A stretch of DNA of 64,000 nucleotides from Schistosoma haematobium (lineage: Eukaryota > Platyhelminthes > Trematoda > Strigeidida > Schistosomatidae). Shown one piece after another: positions 55,141-64,000 of this stretch. The position numbers were made by a program, and so were the translations under genes. Every line of letters begins with the position of its first letter. The stretch's first letter is position 1. Under the pieces are notes generated by a model that was not told where the DNA came from, searched no databases, and saw only the letters and a list, made by a program, of their open reading frames with translations. The stretch lies in the NCBI RefSeq assembly GCF_000699445.3, contig NC_067196.1:37158616-37222615 (forward strand). The letters are read 5' to 3'.

Positions 55141-57848
55141 AACTGAAACTTTAATCAGTTTTGCAACACCATTTTTTTCAAAAAGCAAAATCTGTTATCG
55201 TTAGAGGTGGTTATTCCTGAGCTGTTGCGTATACTGAAAATGTGAAATCGAGAATGCCTTATTCATGAAAATCATAACGTACATATAAATGTTTAAATGT
55301 ACGAATGAGTCATGTAGTTGTATATACCGTTATCTAGATATCGGTATGTTCCCAATCTCCCAATTTGAGGAAAATGTGATCCATCCTCAGGTCTGGGGAA
55401 GTTATTCAATATTTCCCCTTAACTTTGGGGAATTCCCCAAAATTTCTCCAAACTTCGTGGAGGGCCACTTGACTTTGGGGACTTCCACAAAATTGGGAAA
55501 CTAGGTACGACTGAAGGTAAAGTACCAATTGTGTATATCATGGATTGTGTGAGTCGTCGTGAAAATCAAAGCGCGAAACTGTCTACTTTTTGATTTTCTT
55601 GTAACTCAGAACAAAAGTTTGGTGAACTTTGTAAACATATCAATATCTTGTTCTGGAGATTAGCTAATTTAAATTAGCGTCTTTCGGTTTCATTGGGTTC
55701 TCTGAGTGCATTCAGTTTCAGGTTTAAGGATTTCACTTCATCAGTCAAGCAAAACGGGACAATTATTATATGTAAAATTCATTCAGAAAATAGCGGTCAC
55801 TACACATTAATTTCATCAAAATGTTTCCATAAGTCAGCGTACCTAGTTGGGATTATATGATGCATATTCTGATGTAATAATGAAGATATATTCGCAAATA
55901 TATTACCATTGCTTAAGTAACTTGTAAATAACTCATTTTCCACATGAGTTTTGTTGCATCAGTGTTTAAATACAGGTATCAAGGTTGTATTTTATCCAAA
56001 GATTTCCAATGTAAGTAAGGACCTTAATCATCAAAATTGTTTTTTACTAGCCTTTCATAATCTTCACCAAACTTTCATACTGAAAGTTAAAACTAGCTTT
56101 GAAGCCACTTTACCTCATTTATGTTCGTCTCTTTGTTATCTGAACCACGTTTGTTGTCTTTGTTTTAGTACGATTAAAAAGCTATAATTTCTGAGAGTAA
56201 CTGATTGGTTTCGAAGTGTTGGAGTGTAAAAACAACAGCGAATTATTCCATCACAAGTTCAGTAAATCTGGAACAACAACTGAAGTAGAATAACGTGAAT
56301 TCATTGTATTTAGTGGTTTTTTGTCAGCTGCTTACAGCTATATACGTTTTACGATGTAACACTGAGGTATGATACGGTGTGAAGCAAGTGAGCTTGTTGG
56401 TGAACTAAACTAGATTAATACTTTAATAAGCATACGATTGCAAGAAGCTGATGACGAACCACAAAATATAGTGAGTTCATACAATCTTGCCTCAATTGTT
56501 GTTCTGGCTTTATTTAAACTCATAAGGGGAACCCAGTGCATGAAATATTTCGCTATATGTTTTTAAATCTTTCAGATATTACCAGGATTAATTCCTTGAT
56601 AATTTAATCTACGATATCTATCTTTTAAATGTTTGGTTGTACAGAAACCGCCTGACGGTCATTTTTGGTCGTCGAGAAAGTGAAGATATGTCACAAGGTC
56701 TCGTGTTTATCCGATGAAATAGGAATGGTGACGAATACGGATTAAAGCAATTAGAACTCTTTACACCTTTTGCATTGGTTCAGACTAATTTTATTTCAAA
56801 TTTCATTGATAGTAAAGTTTCTGAAAGAGTCCAGTTTTAATATTTTTGGCTCTCAATAAGTAATAACAAGTTTTAATATGCCGAACCAAACATCAGTTTC
56901 ATGAGCAGAAATTTAGGTACCGCCGCTGTACAGCATTCATTCTTTCGTGTACTTGTCGGCTACAGGGGGGAAATAAAAATCATAAAGTCTAGATATCACT
57001 GTTAGACGAGTCGTATCTATCAAATTTTTACTACAGCAACAAATTTCGATATTTCACATGGTCCCTTAATTAAAAAAATTAAAATACCTAATGAAGGGTA
57101 TAATCACACAAAAACCAGGAGTGTCTTGAGTGGTTGGGGCTCAAATCTTTTTAGAGCGCCAGTTTCTTCGGTGTTGCAGATATATTTTCCACTAACTACC
57201 AGAGTTTGCCAGGAACCTGAAGTCACTTTTGATGATTAGGTTTTGTATATTTTATTACTTTTACCGCTATTTGACTTATATTTTCCCAGTTCTATGACAG
57301 TATTAACTTTCATCTTCAGAGAACACTTTACTTTTGTGTGCTTGTAGTGAAAACAATTTGTATTCAAGTCAGATCATACCATGCATTACTTATCTGTAGA
57401 TGTATCTGGTTGTAGTAGTCATATCTATAACGCAACTGATATTAGACTAATTATTTTAAAGAACACTGTACACACCTTATTATGGAAAAGTTCACCTTAG
57501 GTATTCTTCGAGTATGGTTATATTCGGGTGATACTGATGCAGTGTCTGGAAGTACAAGTTATATTATCGCATAGATGTTGCTAAGAACGCCTAAAATGAA
57601 ATCCCTCTTCGGATACATCTCAAACGAAGCGTAACATTTGTCGTAATGTCCGTCAATTCAGGTACAAGTCTTAAAATAAAAACTGCAAAATACACTGAAA
57701 TGTACAAACACATAAAAATACCATTGAAATCAGTAACTATAAATGATGTTTTTTAAAGAAAATAACCTACGTAATGCGATATGTTTTGAATTAACAGTGA
57801 TGATCGTTTATTAACTTATATTATTTCACGCAACATTTAGCGTTGCAG
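55141..57848. other. Intergenic DNA, no gene seen
   Basis: The only structure noted is a C/G-run region at 55380-55500 with the palindrome tttggggaattccccaaa near 55425-55443. The right end should hold the promoter or upstream exons of the gene starting at 57849. Confidence 0.4.
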
Positions 57849-58960
57849 ATGATGATTCCGCAAAAAAACGAAACTTATAGCAGATTCTTGGCAAATATTT
57901 CATTGGTGGTTGCGAAAGTGTCAGTAGCAGTTTATCTTGTCAAACAGACGCCACCAAGTATTTCAAGCTACGATTTTGTCAGATTTCTTCAGAATCAGTA
58001 TATGAGAAGGGAGGACGAAAAAGAAGCACTTATTAATTATTATTTCTCAAATGAAAAGCAGCCAAGTGACCACAATTCAAATTGCGAAATCAGCTTCAAA
58101 ATGGGGACTAAAACAACAGGTGATATTTTAGTTTTCTAACAGTCCACTTTTACTTTATTTGTTTTACAGACCTCAGCACCTATACAGCTTTTAGTTTAAG
58201 TCAGCTAAAGATGACCAAATTCAATCTGCAGAATATAATGTTTTTTACAAATCAAACAGCTAATCAGTTGAAATATTATTTACGAGAAATTTTATCCTCA
58301 TCCTACAATATCCTTTTTCATGCTTTTAAAGCAAATTGTGGGAAAGGATTGATTTCTTCAAGGAAACTGAATACCTTCCTTAGTATGAAACAAGATGCAG
58401 AGTTTACATTTCGTTTATGGATTAACAAAACAATGGAGCTGCTAAACGAAAACCCGGAGAGTCTGATTCAATGTCTTGATATTTTAAGAAAATTTGTTGT
58501 TTCCAAGGATTTCTCTGCAGAAACAGATAGTCTTTGGGATTCAACAATACTTGAGTTAAATTTGATCCTTTCCAGTTCGTTCAAAGCACATCTAAACACA
58601 CTATATCGTACTAGTATTGCCCATTTTACCACTGAGTTCGTAGATGATGTATTAAAAAAACTGTGTGAAAAATTTCAGACATTAGCTTCGAATCATGGAA
58701 AAATGCTGTTTCTCCAAGTAAGCAAATGTGCCCATATAATATGGCTCTCCGTGAATCTTTTAAAATCTTTTGATGATGATGATCAAATTTTCGACAGAAA
58801 ACAAGCCTCTCAGTGGGTACAGATTTTAGACAGATGGCTTGAAGCACAAAAAGCATCCACCAATCAAACAGAAAGGTTTTCAATGGCTCAACTTACTGGA
58901 TTAATGTTTACTATATTTGTTTTAAAAAATAAAATTATCAGGCTCACTGCAAAGTTTTAA
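57849..58960 (+). CDS. Two exons of an unidentified helical protein
   Basis: Exons 57849-58119 and 58170-58960, joined over a 50-nt GT-AG intron (donor caacag/gtgata, acceptor gttttacag), keep one open frame of 353 codons up to a TAA. An acceptor-like gcgttgcag directly precedes the ATG at 57849, so an upstream coding or 5'-UTR exon is likely. The protein is leucine-rich and helical without membrane segments or sorting signals. The spacing of FRLWINKTMELL, a following helix and DSLWDSTI, then a long helix, distantly recalls subunit 1 of the conserved oligomeric Golgi complex (COG1), which tethers Golgi vesicles. COG1 is much longer, and I give this no more than a weak suggestion. It faces the DRAM-like gene tail to tail. 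Confidence 0.65.
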
Positions 58961-60433
58961 AAGACAATAATACTAGAATACATAATGGGCATTTGATTGG
59001 TTAACTTCGTTAAATATTTTGTACTGGAATAAAATAAATTCAAATTTTTGATAAGGATAATAGTTAAACCACTTATGACTAACTTAGTTTTTCAAGTAAC
59101 ATCTGTTGCTTATCAGTAAGTAATAAAATTTGTTGACTGATGAAACGATGTCAGGAAAAAGACCTTTCTCCATGTAGTTCTTTTTTCTTCCCAATAAAAA
59201 TTTACGTCAACATTTTTTCAGAAATGTTTTCTACAGCACAGGGCAAAATTCTCAACTAATCTTCTGACTTTATAACTAACGATTTTAAGAATACTTATAG
59301 TACAGTCAGTATTTTGAAGTAGTTTATTTACACAAGTTAAATGACAGTGATATACAGCCCAAGTGGATGACTTTTGTGTTTTCAGATATGAAGTTGTCTA
59401 AGTACTGAAAGTTCCTCTGCAAAAACCCATTTTTAGTGGTTTCTTTTTCTGAGCGAGATGGTGTATTTGTGAGACTTTTATTGCCTTAATAAAATCAAGG
59501 CGGAAAGAATAGGATCCAAGTCATTTGTGGCGAAATTCGGATAAGTAACTTTGATTTAAAGTTTGTGTTGGTGATATTGTTTCGAAGGACGATGAAAGTT
59601 TTAAGATTAAACCACTAAGCTCAGAAAGCGAAACTCCATCAAAATAAAGCTTTATCCCCTCAGTACTTAGACATTTCCATTTTTAAATATTCACTACTGT
59701 CTACGCTCTCATTTAATTGAGTAACCAGCAATCTAAGGTGAAGATAGTTTTCCACGAATGGTAGATGTTGGTATTGTCCGTGAATATCAAAATAATCAAT
59801 AATTTTTGCCTGAATGTAACGAAAATTGATGGGATTCCAGTTTTCTTACCAATCATTTCCATGTGGTCCTATATCGTAAAAGTTTTATCCGCTATTATAG
59901 TGAAGTATGTAGCCTTGGTTACAGTCGTACCATATTTGTAAACCATTATATGAACTTATCAAAGGTAAAATAGAAAAATAAAGAACATAGATCCCAGCGT
60001 ATATGTACATTGGCAAAAGTTACCGTGCCGAATTTTCGTTGTGTAGTACAAAGACGAAGCAATATTCATCTAAAATTAAATAATAATCTAACTTTTCAAG
60101 TATGTGAACACTATGTGTTGAATAATAAAAATCGATTTTTAGATCCTTACCGTGAATCTCATCATCTAAGTTGTCGGTTGTAGTCATAACGTTACGGTGA
60201 ATAAATTATTTGGTAAAAATCTAAGAAATCATTACTCAGAGAACGCAAAACTAGGTACACTAATTAAACTCAATTACTTTCTTCATAATGACGTAAAGTG
60301 TGATTTTACTCGTGAATGGTCAGTAATATCATATTAAAGTAATTATGAATTTAGATAGTGATAACATATGGGTTAAAAATTTCAATTATTTGAAGTTGAG
60401 GGAGAAAGCTTCTAAAGTGACCAGTATCTGTCT
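58961..60433. other. Spacer between two convergent genes
   Basis: 3' untranslated parts of both genes may lie here. An aataaa-type signal is at about 59027-59036 (ggaataaaataaa). No further exon seen. Confidence 0.45.
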
Positions 60434-63400
60434 TCAACTTTTGAGGCTGTAGATATCAGATTCAGATGGGTGTTTTCTAACAATCTGAAAAAAGACAAAC
60501 ATAAACAACAGATTTACAGATAAGATTTGTTAAATAATTTGATATCATTTTGATACACTCAACAACTGAGCTTATATGATGAAAAGTATTTCACAAAATA
60601 TGTCCATCTATCAAACTTTTTTAACAGTAGCATCTCAAATACATTTACATATATTTAAACTAGATAACTGTAATGTCTGGTAAGAATTTTCATATCAATT
60701 TTTTTGAAACATGGCAAGCTGAGATCGAGAAAAGGATGTAAGTTTTTGTTTGGCCGTGAACTTGATCACATAAATCATTTTTATTTAGTTAAGTAGTTCG
60801 TTAATCTGCTTATATTGTTATTCATTTGCAAGTCATATAACGTGTCTTGAAAGACATGTGGATGAATCATAAAACAAGTGAAGACCTTCATTTATATTTT
60901 AAGGAAACAATAGGATAACTTATTCATAACTCAGAAACCATTCGTTCTGACGAACTTAGTTTTTAGTGATATCGTTTTACGGCAATACAACTAAAATCAA
61001 ACAAAAGTTTACGGTTTTTAAAATTGTTGAGGGAATAAATGTTCATGTGGATTACTCACATACACAACAGTAAAATGAACCTAATCTCATTGGCATGGTC
61101 GACTATATTCTAGAAACCTAAAGACTATTTGTTAGATTTAGGTGTTGAAAATAACAACTATAAGTCAGAGTTCGTTTTACATGCATTTTTTGGCACTATA
61201 TTAAGAGAACAGTGATAAAGAATAGGATTTTAATAACATCAACATTTACCTGTGGTAATTGTAAAGCATATGATCTGAATTCGTAAGCCCATGTGATAAA
61301 AAACATAATAATGATAAATCCTGCAGCCCACTCAAAACTTGTACTGCATAGATAAAATGAAAATCCCTGAAAGTAAAACCATTTAGGCATCAATCGTTAT
61401 TCTCATGTAATATTTGAGTTCTACATTTACATATAATTATCTGGTTATTTGAACCTTGTCATATTCCAGATTAAATATTTAGATAGAAAAGCAACCACCA
61501 GATTCTAAGATATTTTGTTCATATGAAGTAAACCATACATGAATTATCAAACAAACAAATCGTAACTAAGTTCCTTAAAGTAAATAACAGAAATTAATCA
61601 CGACGTTTCGATAAGAAACGACATGTTTTACAAACATCGAGATACTATATAAATATTTAAGTAAAACTTAGAAATTTAAGCACTATTAGAGCTAGGTAAT
61701 TAAACATACAATCATAAACTAATATTACATTTTATTCATCACAACCTAATATAGACAAGCTAATGGGTCTTAAGGTGACTTTATTCATCTCATGACAGTG
61801 CCATGATTTCTTGCAGAAACTTTGAAAATTCAGCCAGAAATAGGATGTGTATGTTAATATAATAGATCTTGCTTCACTTGGATTAAGTTTAAAGTGTGAT
61901 AAGAACTGAATCAAAATGATCGATAAGTCGGGAACAAACAATTTCAAATTCCTGCCATTAACACGTATTATTGATAATTAACACATTGCTGAATAGTGAT
62001 ATGGATGAACAAAGCTTAAATATTTACTGAACAGTTGTTAAACGAATTACCTTTGCAGGTAGTGACATACATTTAAAGGATGATTTTCATTCTGAACTGA
62101 AGTTAATGAGAGATTCATTCACCACGAAGAGGCATTGAACAATCATTGTTATATAGAATTTAATGTTAAAATCTACAACCGTTAAGGTGTAGAAGGATAT
62201 CACAAACAGATCAATAAGTTTCACTGCGAAGAAGGAAGTCTACCATTAGTCAAGAAAACAAACACTTATGGTTCTCCCTAACTCATGATCATTATACTTT
62301 GCAAATATCTCCAAGAAATTTAAACATATGAATATAGAGTATTGTGCCGCATCACAAAACTGAAGAAATACACTTACACCTTGACCAGGATGCCGATAAG
62401 TCAAAGATTCTTCTTGTGTACCGTTGAAATTTATCCTGGAAACTGTATGACATATCGAAACTAAAACCAAAAATTTCAAAGTAGTCGAGTAATTTATCAG
62501 CGCAACAAAGTAAATGAAATAATTTACTAGTGGGTGACGAAGGAAAATCGTGCTATTTAACTTATTGACTGAAGTGAAAATAAAGACAATTAAATTACGA
62601 CTCCATTGCTCGATAATACCGTACTTGCCGTGAGATTTGAAGCTTCTAGGTTAAAATCTTTGTACGGTCGTTGATGAGGAATTTTAAGGAGATTAAATGT
62701 AGGATGCAATAGATTTTCAGGGTATTTCCGTCCAAGGCATCTCTCATTTCATAAGAAAACTTAATTTTCTGAAATTCAAAATTGTAACCGACTTAATACC
62801 ATCAAAAGTTCACTAGTACTGTGATTAAGTAAACTAAATGACTTTTTAGTACACTCAGCTTTCCTTTCACGAACCTTAACTACCTTGTGAACGTCTGTAT
62901 AACTATAATCCAAATTCACGCTATACCACTTTCGATAGTTTCGAGTAAAGCATTATTATTCAGCCATGATGTTTTTCGAAGCTATGTCTGAGATTCTAGG
63001 ATCAAAGTTGTCAACTATCAAATTACTTATAATCATATTATTTCTACAGTATCATTATCACATACATATTTCGTTTCACCTTTTTATACAAATATAAGTG
63101 TTTATCTAACAAAATACGTTCTGAAGAGAAACATTATTTTATAGGACTCTAAATCACTGCAGGACGCGTATCATCACAATAGTAAAAAGTCATCGACTTT
63201 CAACATTGCGTCAAATATATCGATCGATTAGGCAGTGATTTATTCTCCGGTACAACAGTAGGGTCGCATTCAGTGGAGCAGACATTAATAAGACAACTGA
63301 ATAATAAAATTGGTAACCACTAGATGTAAAAATGAAGGCGACAAGTACTGTAAAGAGATGTCTAGTCAAAGGTCATTGATCGTAAGTAACCATATACGAA

Positions 63401-63733
63401 TATGTTTGTAGTCACGGAAAAAGAGCATCTTGTATCCAAATGAATATATTTTGGTAATATAACCAGAGAGACTTAAAAACTACTTTTATGTCGAGAATTG
63501 ATAGTTTTACTTTCTATACGAAAAAATTTTACTAGTATTCTCTGTGTTTTTTGTGACTTACAAAAACTTGATGTTATTCCTGCCATAATTCCTAAGAGAA
63601 GTCTAAAAGCCCATATACACCAATGTGTCCCAAGGTATCGCTTGCTAACTAAGGCACACAAAATGATATAAATAGTGGTTCCGAAAAAAGACATCCCAGC
63701 ACCAATATCATGTATTAATTCAACGTTAACTTG
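60434..63733 (-). CDS. DRAM/Frag1-like multi-pass membrane protein, last four exons
   Basis: Exons in order of transcription: 63733-63562, 62442-62378, 61366-61250, 60484-60434 (stop at 60434-60436). Junctions are GT-AG (donors gtaagt, gtaagt, gtaaat), with phases 1, 0, 0 that agree. Reads HDIGAGMSFFGTTIYIILCA and a second helix WAFRLLLGIMAGITSS, a hydrophilic loop with FNGTQEESLTYRHPGQ, then GFSFYLCSTSFEWAAGFII in the last helix followed by WAYEFRSY and a short polar tail. The order and spacing (H..GA, then the loop, then E-W in the last helix and an EF-containing end) match DRAM1/DRAM2, lysosomal membrane proteins linked to autophagy. The 5' exons with the first three helices lie beyond or are unresolved near 63.88-64.0 kb, where an open stretch ends at a perfect gtgagt donor (63882) but does not look like DRAM. 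Confidence 0.7.
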
Positions 63734-64000
63734 CTAAAAATATAAAAAAAATCAAAATAATATGAATAAATATGAACATATAATAAGAATGTAAGGTGAA
63801 TATTTATGACAGATGAAATTTTCTTGCTTCAAACGCCAACGTGTTATCCAATAACCTGCCAAGTCCCAAAAGCCACTCACTTGCACAAGGAAAATGAATT
63901 TGAACCGAATTTTTAACGATGTCGATGATTCCGCGTGTTCTGGATTCTACTTCTACCTAAAGTGTACTTATTCTACATACATCTGTGTCATAATGATATA

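Noticed and set aside
55425..55443. Palindrome tttggggaattccccaaa
   Set aside because: A short isolated palindrome in a region of C and G runs; no neighbouring element that would give it a role.
63805..63955. Upstream DRAM exon candidate ending at a gtgagt donor
   Set aside because: No frame gives a DRAM-like membrane helix; two alternative joins are possible and neither is convincing.
1..64000. CRISPR array, prokaryotic operon or phage-like island
   Set aside because: No regularly spaced repeats, no ribosome-binding sites or gene runs; introns and LINE/SINE content show a eukaryotic genome.

Overview
The window looks like nuclear DNA of a blood fluke (Schistosoma; species not decidable from the sequence alone). 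The DNA is AT-rich, the first introns of genes are tiny (32-42 nt) while later ones reach kilobases, and the repeats are typical of schistosomes: SR2-like RTE retrotransposons, CR1-like LINEs, a gypsy-type LTR element, Penelope-like GIY-YIG fragments and tRNA-headed SINEs. Long open reading frames here are almost all transposon remnants. The host genes are broken into short exons, which I assembled by hand from splice signals, phase and protein similarity.

Host genes. (1) + strand, 3465-5833: a five-exon endonuclease III homologue (NTH1/NTHL1, 260 aa) with the catalytic Lys/Asp pair and the C-X6-C-X2-C-X5-C iron-sulphur motif. (2) - strand, 26674-5987: a five-exon synaptobrevin/VAMP R-SNARE of 101 aa spread over 20.7 kb; its introns hold most of the repeats between 6 and 26 kb. 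Its stop codon lies about 150 bp from the NTH1 stop, tail to tail. (3) - strand, 39.88-39.33 kb: four clean exons of a gene I do not recognise. (4) + strand, 57849-58960: two exons of a helical protein of unknown identity. (5) - strand, 63733-60434: the last four exons of a DRAM/Frag1-like multi-pass membrane protein.

Repeat layout. A block of about 7.24 kb (5384-12625) is duplicated almost perfectly at 46657-53904 in the same orientation. It carries the last exon of NTH1, the last exon of VAMP, an SR2 insertion with its 14-bp target-site duplication, and most of a second RTE-type LINE. Only the left copy is attached to the remaining exons of both genes, so the right copy is the derivative. 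Other elements are a CR1-like LINE at 0.85-1.98 kb and another at 31.4-33.2 kb, a gypsy-type element at 33.5-35.9 kb, two solo LTRs with perfect 5-bp target-site duplications (17096-17450 and 37567-38247), three internally deleted SR2 derivatives, Penelope-like fragments at 41.4-42.0 and 45.9-46.5 kb, and a SINE-rich stretch at 40.7-44.1 kb that includes a 75-bp-arm hairpin.

No operon, CRISPR array or microbial system is present. The main novelties are the split VAMP gene, the two-gene terminal-exon duplication, the paired lesions of the duplicated SR2 elements, the SR2-derived short elements, and the unidentified gene near 39.5 kb.
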